The notes beneath the pieces were generated by a model, which saw only the letters and a list, made by a program, of their open reading frames with translations, did no database searches and was not told the origin of the DNA. Below are positions 25,057 through 33,211 of a stretch of DNA of 64,000 nucleotides, piece after piece. How positions within the stretch are numbered: position 1 is the first letter of the stretch; every line of letters begins with the position of its first letter. The stretch is taken from the NCBI GenBank assembly GCA_016787895.1, contig JAEUTN010000020.1, forward strand, positions 1 to 64,000, written 5' to 3'. A program made the translations under genes and the position numbers. Origin of the DNA: Bacteroidia bacterium (GTDB lineage: Bacteria > Bacteroidota > Bacteroidia > B-17B0 > Aurantibacillaceae).

Positions 25057-26511
25057 GTGAGACTCAGTCGCAGGAATCTTTTTAAACTGCTAGGCCCGGC
25101 CCTGGCTTTATTCATTTGTGCGTTTACAGACCTTGATCCGGTCAACCCAAAAGTTACCTACATGGCGGCGCTTACCGTTTGGATGTGCGTTTGGTGGTTC
25201 AGTGAAGCGGTGAGTCTTGCCGTTACGGCCCTGGTGCCTGTTTTAATGCTTCCTCTTTTGGGTATTAGCGAGGTAAAACAGGTGGCACAGCAGTACACCG
25301 ACAGTATTATCTTTCTGTTTATCGGTGGCTTTATGCTGGCCTTTGCCATCGAAAAATGGAACCTGCACAAACGCATTGCTTTCAGAATTTTAACACTCGT
25401 TGGCACCAAAGCCTCAACCATTTTGTTTGGGATGATGCTTACTTCCTTTTTAATCAGCAACTGGATCAGCAACACCGCCACTACCGTTATGTTGTTTAGC
25501 GCAGTATATGCTTTGATTCATGAAACGAGAGACTATATCGAAAAACATTCCGGTAAATTTGCGGCAGCGATGCTGCTGGGTCTTGCGTTTTCGGCAACCA
25601 TTGGCGGAATGGCCACGCCTGTGGGCACGCCTCCCAACATGTATTTTTTTAAAGCCTTTCATGAGGCCTTTCCTGAGAAGGAGTTGAATTTTGTAACCTG
25701 GAGCGCAATTGGTTTCCCGCTTTCATTCACGTTTTTACTTTGCTGTTATTTTATTCTGAACCTGTATTTCATTCAGGGAAAGGTGAAACTGAAAATGAAT
25801 GCCGGATATTTTAAAGAAGAGTTAAGGAAACTGGGACCCATGTCCTATGAGGAAAGAACCGTTTTTGGCATTTCCATTTTGGCTATTTTACTCTGGCTCA
25901 CCAGAGCAGATATCAACTTCGAGTCGTTTCAATACAAAGGCTGGAATCATCTGTTTCCTTATCCAAACTATTTTGACGATTCATTGGTGGCTTTGATGGC
26001 TGCTCTGGCCTTATTTTTAATTCCCTCAACGCAGGACAAGGGAAAATCCTTGCTGGAATGGGAGGATGCAAAAAAAATCCGTTACGATATTATCCTGATG
26101 TTTGGCTCGGGTTTTGCTCTGGCCTATGGATTTGAGAAAAGCGGCCTAAGCCATTGGCTGGCCGGGAGTTTGCAGGTGTTTAAGGCCGTATCGCCATTCC
26201 TACTAATTCTGGGCATATGCGTGGTGGTCACCATCATCAGTGAATTTGCTTCCAACATTGCCAGCATACAATTGGTCATCCCCATCATGTTGGCGCTTCA
26301 CAAGGAATTGGAAGTAGATCCTTTGTTGCTGATGATGCCGGCTACTTTTGCTGCATCTCTTGGTTTTATGCTACCTGTGGCCACAGCAGCCAATACCATT
26401 GTTTTTGGAACCAAGGAAATTGAAATGCGCGATATGCTGCGTGTAGGCATAGTATTGGATACAATCGGAATTTTATTAATCAGCACCTGGTGTTATTTTT
26501 ACCTCGCTTAA
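25057..26511 (+). CDS. SLC13/DASS family anion symporter
   Basis: 484 residues with about eleven hydrophobic segments. The two sodium/substrate motifs of the divalent anion:Na+ symporter family are present: [19 protein letters not shown] (the SNT motif in the first hairpin half) and [18 protein letters not shown] in the second. [19 protein letters not shown] and [17 protein letters not shown] are further signatures. It probably imports C4-dicarboxylates, citrate or sulfate with sodium; the exact substrate cannot be read. The start is GTG 25057, overlapped by a three-codon ATG-GCG-TGA frame at 25052-25060. lolD begins one base after its stop. Confidence 0.88.
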   Translation: MRLSRRNLFKLLGPALALFICAFTDLDPVNPKVTYMAALTVWMCVWWFSEAVSLAVTALVPVLMLPLLGISEVKQVAQQYTDSIIFLFIGGFMLAFAIEKWNLHKRIAFRILTLVGTKASTILFGMMLTSFLISNWISNTATTVMLFSAVYALIHETRDYIEKHSGKFAAAMLLGLAFSATIGGMATPVGTPPNMYFFKAFHEAFPEKELNFVTWSAIGFPLSFTFLLCCYFILNLYFIQGKVKLKMNAGYFKEELRKLGPMSYEERTVFGISILAILLWLTRADINFESFQYKGWNHLFPYPNYFDDSLVALMAALALFLIPSTQDKGKSLLEWEDAKKIRYDIILMFGSGFALAYGFEKSGLSHWLAGSLQVFKAVSPFLLILGICVVVTIISEFASNIASIQLVIPIMLALHKELEVDPLLLMMPATFAASLGFMLPVATAANTIVFGTKEIEMRDMLRVGIVLDTIGILLISTWCYFYLA

Positions 26512-26512
26512 G

Positions 26513-27166
26513 ATGATCATAGCAAAAAACATACATAAAGCATTTAAAGAACTTGAAATACTGAAGGGTGTTGACCTTGAAATCCGCAGCGGAGAAGTGG
26601 TTTCTATAGTAGGCTCTTCGGGTGCCGGGAAAACCAGTCTTTTAAGCATACTTGGCACACTCGACCGGCCTAACGCCGGGGAATTGTATTACGATGGACA
26701 GGATGTGTTCAAATGGAACGACAAAAAACTTTCGGCCTTCCGCAATCAGAACATTGGTTTTGTGTTTCAGTTCCATCAGTTGCTGCCTGAATTCACGGCT
26801 CTCGAAAATGTGTGCATTCCTGCCTGGATTGCCGGTAAAGGAAAAAAAGAAACGGAGGTAAGGGCGATGGAACTTCTGGATACGTTTGGATTAAAGGAGA
26901 GGGTGCGTCACAAACCTTCTGAATTAAGCGGGGGAGAGCAGCAACGTGTGGCAGTAGCAAGGGCCCTGATTAATCAACCCAGGGTGGTTCTGGCCGATGA
27001 ACCCAGCGGAAATCTGGATAGTGAAAACGCCAGGGAACTAATTGAACTTTTTTTTCGTTTACGTACCGAACTGAATCAAACTTTTGTTATAGTTACACAC
27101 GATAACGAATTGGCTGGCAGGGCGGACAGGAAGTTGAAAATGAAGGATGGGAAGATAGTGGAATGA
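26513..27166 (+). CDS. lolD: Lipoprotein-releasing system ATP-binding protein LolD
   Basis: 217-residue ABC ATPase of the LolD/MacB branch: Walker [19 protein letters not shown] (from about 36), the branch-typical [10 protein letters not shown] and [18 protein letters not shown], signature [15 protein letters not shown], Walker [17 protein letters not shown] and H-loop [12 protein letters not shown]. It powers extraction of lipoproteins by LolC/E-type permeases such as the one at 20669. It is apparently co-transcribed with the SLC13 gene (one-base gap), a chance neighbour in function. Confidence 0.9.
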   Translation: MIIAKNIHKAFKELEILKGVDLEIRSGEVVSIVGSSGAGKTSLLSILGTLDRPNAGELYYDGQDVFKWNDKKLSAFRNQNIGFVFQFHQLLPEFTALENVCIPAWIAGKGKKETEVRAMELLDTFGLKERVRHKPSELSGGEQQRVAVARALINQPRVVLADEPSGNLDSENARELIELFFRLRTELNQTFVIVTHDNELAGRADRKLKMKDGKIVE

Positions 27167-27253
27167 AACGTGTCAATATTCACTTTCGATTCGATACACA
27201 TTCATTTTTGAAATCCTTAGCCGTAGAAAAAAACCTAATCAAATTACGACTAG

Positions 27254-27281
27254 CTATTCAGGGACTAAACGCGCTGAATAG
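27254..27281. terminator. Hairpin between convergent genes, possible bidirectional terminator
   Basis: CTATTCAG at 27254-27261 pairs with CTGAATAG at 27274-27281, with a 12-base loop. It lies between lolD and the convergent surface-protein gene. T-runs are poor, so termination strength is uncertain. Confidence 0.35.
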
Positions 27282-27305
27282 TTACTGAAGCCTCATTGCC
27301 CGGGA

Positions 27306-30218
27306 TTATTTTTCCAAAACTAACAGTTGATTGTGTTTGTTTTCAAAACGCAAAATATAAATTCCGGCAGCGCAGCCTCTCAGGTCTATCTTGGTTTCAT
27401 CATGCTCCATTTTTTCAACACGGATCAATCTGCCAGTTGCATCAAACAACCTTAAATGGCCCGGTATTTTGGTTTTTACTGTTATCCATCCTGTGCTGGG
27501 ATTAGGATAAATGCTGACTTCAACTCCATCCTTCAACTCTTCAAAACCAAGGCATTCACTTACATTCTGCAAAACCGAAGAGTTTGCCGTACAGGAGTTG
27601 GCGTCGGTAGCCGTAACACTATAAAGCATATTGGCTGAGGCAAGAACTGTGGCAGTATTTGGTCCGTTTATGGTTGCTCCCCCCAGCCAGGTATAGTTTA
27701 AGGCACCTGTGCCTCCGCCACCATTCACGCTAAACGTTACAAGGCTTCCCGCACAGGCGGGGTTGTTCAGCGAAAGCAGGCTTAGAGTGATGGCAGGCGG
27801 ATTTGTGATGGAAAAAGGATAACTCAGGCTCACTCCACAGCTGGTGTTTACGATGCAGGTATAATTTCCGGCCGCTAAAGAGGTGAGAGCAGGGCCCGTA
27901 GAACCTCCGGGTAGCCATAAGTAGGTAATGCCATCGCCGCCTGCAGATGCGGTCATACTGGCCGACCCATTGGCACTCCCGAAACAGGTGGGTTGGGTTT
28001 GATTGAAAGTGGTGTTAAGGCTATTGCACCTTGAGAATTTGGCCAGGAAACTGTTAGGTGCGCCGTCGAGGTTGGTGCCAGGATAACTTGGTTGGTGCCC
28101 GTTGGCAGTAGCAATGCTGGTTCCGCCAAAGGAGTTGCTGAAGCCGGCAAGGAAAAAGTTGCCGACACCATCGTTTACACAACTAAAAGCTTGTTCTTCC
28201 CTTGCACCACCATAATAGGAAGCGTAAAGAAGCGCGCCGCTTTGGTCGAATTCGGCAAAATGAGCGTCGCCAAGAGGAGTAGGATTGGGTTGATGACATC
28301 CGGGGGTAACGCCAATGGTACCGTTACTCATTCCGCCAAGAAACAATTTGCCATTGGCATCAATGCTACAGCAACCGGCAAATGAGTTGTTTCCGAAAAA
28401 GGTACCCCACTGACGCTGACCATTCGCGTTAAATTTAGCGAGGTAAGTGTTGTAGCCCGAAGTTGGATTTGGTTGTGACATGTAAGTACCTGGTGTGGCA
28501 ATCAAACTGGATGCGGGTACCGGTGGTGGTGGAGTGAACGTAAAAGCAGGGGGAGCGGTTAAATTACCCGTGAGATAAACATTTCCGGCCTGATCGGTAA
28601 CGCATTCAACAACTTCGTCGTTACCAAATGCCATGTTGATGCCGTAGTAGCTGGCCCATAGCGGTGCTCCGCCCGGACTGAATTTAGCAACAAATCCGTC
28701 ATTATCTCCGCCAATATAATTGGCTTGAAACCCTCCTGCACTAAACAAAGGGGCGCCGGGTGAAAGTTCTCCGCCCAGGTACACATTTCCGGCAGGATCA
28801 GTTGCACAACTCAATCCAGCCTCTGCAGCCATCGAATAGGAACCTCCCAGATAGGTCCCCCATTGGCGTACACCGTTCGAATCAAATTTGGCTATGAAGG
28901 CATCGGAATGCCCACCAAAAACGGATTGGTAGGCGCCATTTGTAGCAATACCGTTTGAAGATTCAGCCTGTCCGGCAATAAAAACATTTCCCTGTGCGTC
29001 GGTGGTGCAGGCATATACATTTTCGTTAAGAGACCCTCCATAAAAGGTCCCCCATATACGAATGCCCGCTGAATTGAATTTTGCGAGAAAACCATTTTGC
29101 CAAACTGTATTTAAACTGCTCTGGTGCGAGCCTGTTGTGGCAATACCATTGCCGGGCGCCGGACCACTACTGCCACTGATGCCGGTGAGATACACATTCC
29201 CTGTGAGATCGGTGGCGCAGTCGTAACCGCTTTCCGCATTGGATCCCCCATATAAGGTGGCCCAGATTCTTTGGCCGTTGCCGGCAAATTTGGCCAGAAA
29301 AGCGTCTCCTCCGCCTGCATAGTTTTGTTGGTGACTGCCTGTGGTGGCCATTAACAAGCCTGTTGTGGTACTGGCACCTGCAACATAAACATTGTTGAGC
29401 AGGTCTACACAGGTTCCATAGATCTGGCTGCCGTCTGAACCTGTTGCGTTGCCATAATACGTACCCCAGGCCCTGACGAGTGGATCAATCAGAAGAACTT
29501 TCGATGGGTCCACTCCTTGAATCTCAAAACTTACAAAGTTTGATTGAACTTTCCAGTTTGCCTTGAGTTGTTTACCGTTCTGCATCACAAGCGGAGAGGG
29601 CTCAGAGATGGTCCCAAGAGGGCATTCAATGATTAACTCTCCTGACCTGCCGATTTTTATTGTTTTGGCTCCTTCTACCTTGATGAGAATTTGGTGATAA
29701 TCAGTACCGGGGGACAGCACATAATCGTATTTCATTGCGCCGTTCTTTTCATAGAAATGCACTTGAATGCCAGGGTATAAATCGTCGTACCATAAATCGC
29801 TGAAGGATTTCACCTGTGTTATTCCATTCGGACACACATGAGAATAAAAATTATCATATCCGGGTGCCAGTTCTCCGGTACGCACTTTGTGATTTGAATT
29901 AGCACCCAGCCACTGCAGATCAAGGCGATAAATGTTTGATAAAGCCGGTGAACGCTCAAGTTTGTGAGTTTTGAGGTTCATTTTCTCTTTCCAATTCACT
30001 ACCTCAACGAACTGATAACTGATACTTGTGCTTAACAAATGAAAAGTTGAATGGCCATTGCTTCCGCTGAACAAAACATCGTTTCTCGGATAACCGAATT
30101 GATCACCAACTTGTCCCTTATTTTCCCTGTAAAAGGGAGTGGCTGGATTGCTGAATGCAAATGGAAGGTTGAGAAAAAGTATAGGAAGAAGCCTTAAAAA
30201 TAGTGGACTCATGTTCAT
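27306..30218 (-). CDS. Large T9SS surface protein with SBBP beta-propeller repeats and SprB-like repeat
   Basis: 970 residues. A signal peptide (LFLRLLPILFLNLPFAFS) is followed by a conserved N-terminal domain (FYRENKGQVGDQ to about 250) typical of SBBP-repeat proteins. Residues about 255-690 hold seven repeats of the form W-GT-YYGG ... DAFLAKF-NGxR, which should fold as a beta-propeller. A SprB-like module follows (CFGSANGSASM, TYLWLPGGST), then an Ig-like module, and a T9SS type A tail (SIYPNPSTGWITV, GIYILRFENKHNQ). It is predicted to be secreted or surface-attached; binding partner unknown. It stands alone, divergent from glnA, with its own 3' hairpin. Confidence 0.87.
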   Translation of the reverse strand: MNMSPLFLRLLPILFLNLPFAFSNPATPFYRENKGQVGDQFGYPRNDVLFSGSNGHSTFHLLSTSISYQFVEVVNWKEKMNLKTHKLERSPALSNIYRLDLQWLGANSNHKVRTGELAPGYDNFYSHVCPNGITQVKSFSDLWYDDLYPGIQVHFYEKNGAMKYDYVLSPGTDYHQILIKVEGAKTIKIGRSGELIIECPLGTISEPSPLVMQNGKQLKANWKVQSNFVSFEIQGVDPSKVLLIDPLVRAWGTYYGNATGSDGSQIYGTCVDLLNNVYVAGASTTTGLLMATTGSHQQNYAGGGDAFLAKFAGNGQRIWATLYGGSNAESGYDCATDLTGNVYLTGISGSSGPAPGNGIATTGSHQSSLNTVWQNGFLAKFNSAGIRIWGTFYGGSLNENVYACTTDAQGNVFIAGQAESSNGIATNGAYQSVFGGHSDAFIAKFDSNGVRQWGTYLGGSYSMAAEAGLSCATDPAGNVYLGGELSPGAPLFSAGGFQANYIGGDNDGFVAKFSPGGAPLWASYYGINMAFGNDEVVECVTDQAGNVYLTGNLTAPPAFTFTPPPPVPASSLIATPGTYMSQPNPTSGYNTYLAKFNANGQRQWGTFFGNNSFAGCCSIDANGKLFLGGMSNGTIGVTPGCHQPNPTPLGDAHFAEFDQSGALLYASYYGGAREEQAFSCVNDGVGNFFLAGFSNSFGGTSIATANGHQPSYPGTNLDGAPNSFLAKFSRCNSLNTTFNQTQPTCFGSANGSASMTASAGGDGITYLWLPGGSTGPALTSLAAGNYTCIVNTSCGVSLSYPFSITNPPAITLSLLSLNNPACAGSLVTFSVNGGGGTGALNYTWLGGATINGPNTATVLASANMLYSVTATDANSCTANSSVLQNVSECLGFEELKDGVEVSIYPNPSTGWITVKTKIPGHLRLFDATGRLIRVEKMEHDETKIDLRGCAAGIYILRFENKHNQLLVLEK

Positions 30219-30608
30219 GGTCTAAAAGTATAGCCTTAATCAAACAATACCAACGCCAGAATAAAAGGGTTGGGTTAAACACCCTGAGAGGCCGTATCAG
30301 ACTTGAGTACATCAAGTTAACAGTTTATGTCAAAAGTGTTCCCTTTGGAACTAAAAAGGATTCGATATAGCGGCACCAGAATTAAGTATAGTAAAAGTAG
30401 GCCTGGGTTTTTTGTTTTACTTTTTTATCAGTTTGGCGAAAGCGGCGATTAAAGCGAATGCTTATGACTAAAAAATCGATTTTTTTTCGTTAGTTGTTTA
30501 AAAAATAGGAGGTCACGTTAAAAAAATGTGATTATTTAGATATTAACCCCTTATTTTTTTCTATAAATTTGCCAAAAATTCGTTTTTTATTCAAATAACC
30601 TCAAAACT
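30219..30608. other. 390-base divergent intergenic region between the SBBP protein gene and glnA
   Basis: No gene seen. It holds upstream control DNA for both flanking genes: an inverted repeat ACTTGA-5-TCAAGT at 30301-30317, a 16-bp perfect palindrome AAAAAATCGATTTTTT at 30470-30485 about 80 bases before the glnA -7 box, and an AT-rich stretch leading into that box. Either inverted repeat could be an operator for the nitrogen-regulated glnA; unproven. Confidence 0.45.
30564..30571 (+). promoter_or_regulatory. Bacteroidota -7 promoter box for glnA
   Basis: TAAATTTG is an exact TAnnTTTG match in an AT-rich stretch, 37 bases before the glnA ATG. No good -33 element is visible, which would fit a promoter that needs an activator. 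Confidence 0.55.
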
Positions 30609-32801
30609 ATGAGTACCCGTAGAATTTTAGCCATGCAGCAGGTCGTGAATCGCGAACCGCTTGAAAATCAACGTAAATCCGATAAGGTGTCGAATTATTA
30701 TGGTTCCGACGTGTTTGGACAGGATGCCATGCGGGAATTTTTATCGGAAGAGGCGTATGAAAGTCTTCAGAATTCCATTTCACATGGTACCACCATCGAG
30801 AGAAAAATGGCCGACCAGATTGCTGCCTGCATGAAAGCCTGGGCGCAAAGCAAGGGTGTAACGCATTACACACACTGGTTTCAGCCTTTAACCGGAACTA
30901 CCGCCGAAAAACACGATGGTTTTTTTGAACCCATTGAAGGTGGTCGCGCCATTGAGCGTTTTAGCGGCAACCAATTGATTCAACAGGAGCCTGACGCGTC
31001 TTCCTTTCCAAGCGGAGGCATACGCAATACCTTTGAAGCCCGCGGTTATACCGCCTGGGACCCTACTTCTCCGGCTTTTATCTGGGGAGGTACCCTGTGT
31101 ATCCCAACCATTTTTGTTTCTTACACCGGAGAAGCTCTGGATTACAAAACACCTTTATTAAAATCCCTGCATGCTCTGGACAAAGCGGCTACGGATGTGT
31201 GTCAGTACTTTGATAAGAACGTGACCAAAGTCATCGCTACGTTGGGTTGGGAACAGGAATATTTTTTAATTGACTCTGCGCTTTATAACATCCGTTACGA
31301 TTTACAACAAACCGGGCGCACCCTTTTTGGTCACGCTTCAGCAAAAGGCCAGCAATTGGAAGACCATTACTGGGGCTCCATTCCTGAGCGCGTTGTAGCG
31401 TTTATGCGCGATTTTGAATACGAATGCCATTTGCTTGGCATTCCGGTACGCACCCGTCACAACGAAGTAGCGCCTGCACAGTTCGAATGTGCGCCGGTTT
31501 ACGAAGAGGCCAATTTAGCCGTTGATCATAACCAATTATTGATGGACGTGATGGAAAAAGTAGCCATTCGTCATAAAATGCGTGTGTTGCTTCATGAAAA
31601 ACCCTTCGCGGGAGTGAATGGAAGCGGTAAACACAACAATTGGAGTTTAGGCACCAACACCGGAAAAAATTTATTGTCTCCCGGCAAAACACCTAAAACC
31701 AACATGCAGTTTCTTACCTTTTTTGTGAATACGGTAAAAGCGGTTTACGAACACGCCGATTTGCTGCGTGCTTCTATTGCCTCTGCCAACAACGATCACC
31801 GTTTGGGCGCTAACGAAGCACCTCCGGCTATCATGTCGGTGTTTTTGGGCGGACAACTTTCCAATGTACTGGATGAACTTGAAAAAGCCGTACACAGTGG
31901 CAAAATGAGTCCTGAAGAAAAAACCGCGCTTAAAATGAGCATAGGCCGTATTCCGGATATTTTGATGGACAATACCGATCGTAATCGTACTTCTCCTTTT
32001 GCTTTTACCGGAAACAAGTTTGAATTCAGGGCTGTGGGTTCTTCCGCCAATTGCGGCTGGCCAATGACGGTGCTAAACGCGATAGTTGCTGAACAATTAA
32101 TAGAATTTAAAAAAGAGGTGGACGGATTGATGGAAAAAAATGGTGTGGAAAAAGACGAAGCCATATTTCAGGTATTGAAAAAATACATCACCCAAAGCAA
32201 AAAGATTCGTTTTGAAGGCAATGGGTATGGTGACGAGTGGAAAGCGGAAGCGAAAAAACGCGGACTGAGTAACATTCCAACCACCCCTCCTGCGCTGGAT
32301 GCCATGATTGACAAAAAATCACTGCACTTGTTTGAGTCTTTGGGAATTTTAAATCACCGGGAGTTGGAAGCCCGTTATGAGATCAGTTTAGAAACCTACA
32401 CCAAAAAAATTCAGATCGAAAGCCGAATCATTGCGGAGATGGTGAACAACCAGATCATTCCGGCCGCTCTGAATTACCAGAAGGGTTTAATTGAATCGGT
32501 AAAAGGCATGAAAGACATCATGAGCGCTTCTGAATTCAAAAAATATTCCGAAAGCCAGATGGATTTGATCAAGGAGATTTCTGATCGTGTAAGTTTGATT
32601 AAAAATGAAGCGGTGTTGATGACCGAGGAGCGCAAAAATGCCAATAACCTTGACAGCGCTAAAAAACAAGCCAACGCCTATAACGAAAAAGTAAAAGCCT
32701 ATTTTGATTCCATTCGTTACAATGTCGATAAATTAGAAGCCATTGTGGATGATGCCCAATGGCCTTTACCAAAGTATCGGGAAATGTTATACCTCAGATA
32801 A
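30609..32801 (+). CDS. glnA: Glutamine synthetase type III
   Basis: 730 residues, the size of the dodecameric GSIII class common in Bacteroidota rather than the 450-470 residues of GSI. GSIII-specific N-terminal region: VFGQDAMREFLSEEAYESL and THYTHWFQPLTGTTAEKHD. Catalytic core: ATLGWEQEYFLID (glutamate ligands), HNEVAPAQFECAPVYEEANLAVDHNQ, HEKPFAGVNGSGKHNNWSL and NRTSPFAFTGNKFEFRAVGSSANCGWP. A C-terminal helical part (about 620-730) is also typical. It assimilates ammonium into glutamine. Monocistronic, with its own promoter and terminator. Confidence 0.97.
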   Translation: MSTRRILAMQQVVNREPLENQRKSDKVSNYYGSDVFGQDAMREFLSEEAYESLQNSISHGTTIERKMADQIAACMKAWAQSKGVTHYTHWFQPLTGTTAEKHDGFFEPIEGGRAIERFSGNQLIQQEPDASSFPSGGIRNTFEARGYTAWDPTSPAFIWGGTLCIPTIFVSYTGEALDYKTPLLKSLHALDKAATDVCQYFDKNVTKVIATLGWEQEYFLIDSALYNIRYDLQQTGRTLFGHASAKGQQLEDHYWGSIPERVVAFMRDFEYECHLLGIPVRTRHNEVAPAQFECAPVYEEANLAVDHNQLLMDVMEKVAIRHKMRVLLHEKPFAGVNGSGKHNNWSLGTNTGKNLLSPGKTPKTNMQFLTFFVNTVKAVYEHADLLRASIASANNDHRLGANEAPPAIMSVFLGGQLSNVLDELEKAVHSGKMSPEEKTALKMSIGRIPDILMDNTDRNRTSPFAFTGNKFEFRAVGSSANCGWPMTVLNAIVAEQLIEFKKEVDGLMEKNGVEKDEAIFQVLKKYITQSKKIRFEGNGYGDEWKAEAKKRGLSNIPTTPPALDAMIDKKSLHLFESLGILNHRELEARYEISLETYTKKIQIESRIIAEMVNNQIIPAALNYQKGLIESVKGMKDIMSASEFKKYSESQMDLIKEISDRVSLIKNEAVLMTEERKNANNLDSAKKQANAYNEKVKAYFDSIRYNVDKLEAIVDDAQWPLPKYREMLYLR

Positions 32802-32828
32802 GAATCAGGAGGAAATAGCATCCAATTT

Positions 32829-32857
32829 AAATCCGGGAGAAATTCCGGATTTTTTTT
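32829..32857 (+). terminator. Rho-independent terminator after glnA
   Basis: AAATCCGG at 32829-32836 pairs with CCGGATTT at 32845-32852 and is followed by a run of T. It lies 27 bases after the glnA stop codon. Confidence 0.85.
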
Positions 32858-32904
32858 GAGTCATCTAGGGCTACTCCCGAATCACGACTGCCACTAATTC
32901 CACG

Positions 32905-32922
32905 ACCCGATAGCTATCGGGT
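32905..32922. repeat. 18-bp perfect palindrome, REP-like
   Basis: ACCCGATAGCTATCGGGT is self-complementary throughout. It lies in gene-free DNA between the glnA terminator and the next gene's 3' end. CCCGA...TCGGG palindromes are common extragenic elements in Bacteroidota as far as I recall, so this is likely one copy of a dispersed family. Confidence 0.6.
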
Positions 32923-32930
32923 TACACAGA

Positions 32931-32961
32931 TAGAGACAAAATTTCACGAATGAGCTTAAAG
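32931..32961 (+). repeat. Direct repeat copy 1 (31 bp) in the intergenic region after glnA
   Basis: Begins TAGAGACAAAATTTCACG and ends CTTAAAG. It agrees with the copy at 33049-33079 at 27 of 31 positions; both are preceded by a ccac(t/c)aattccac stretch. The rest of 32858-33211 holds no gene. Confidence 0.65.
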
Positions 32962-33048
32962 AACATAGACCTGTTATGAAGCGAAGCGATAGCTTCTGCT
33001 TTATGACTGCATACTAAACACAGCCACGAATTCCACCAATTCCACTAA

Positions 33049-33079
33049 TAGAGGCAAGATTTCACGAATGGACTTAAAG
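33049..33079 (+). repeat. Direct repeat copy 2 (31 bp)
   Basis: Begins TAGAGGCAAGATTTCACG and ends CTTAAAG; 118 bases after copy 1, four mismatches. Together with the palindromes it suggests a decayed, duplicated extragenic element. Confidence 0.65.
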
Positions 33080-33191
33080 GTTTAGAAAGTTCTATACTCA
33101 CCAATTAGAAATCAGAAATTAGTTCAAAGTTTAGAATGTTTTGAAAGTTTGAAGTTGCTAAGCTACCGACTAAGTTCTTTTGACTAAACTC

Positions 33192-33207
33192 TCCCGAGAC
33201 TTCGGGA
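33192..33207. repeat. Palindromic element TCCCGA-4-TCGGGA
   Basis: TCCCGA at 33192-33197 pairs with TCGGGA at 33202-33207, with a GACT loop. It shares the CCCGA/TCGGG arms of the 18-bp palindrome at 32905 and lies 4 bases from the 3' end of the convergent surface-protein gene, so it may also act as a terminator or mRNA 3' stabiliser. Confidence 0.5.
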
Positions 33208-33211
33208 CGAG

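Noticed and set aside
30607..30873. Antisense frame at the glnA start as a possible regulatory peptide
   Set aside because: Only a shadow of the glnA frame; no start context or conservation signal visible.
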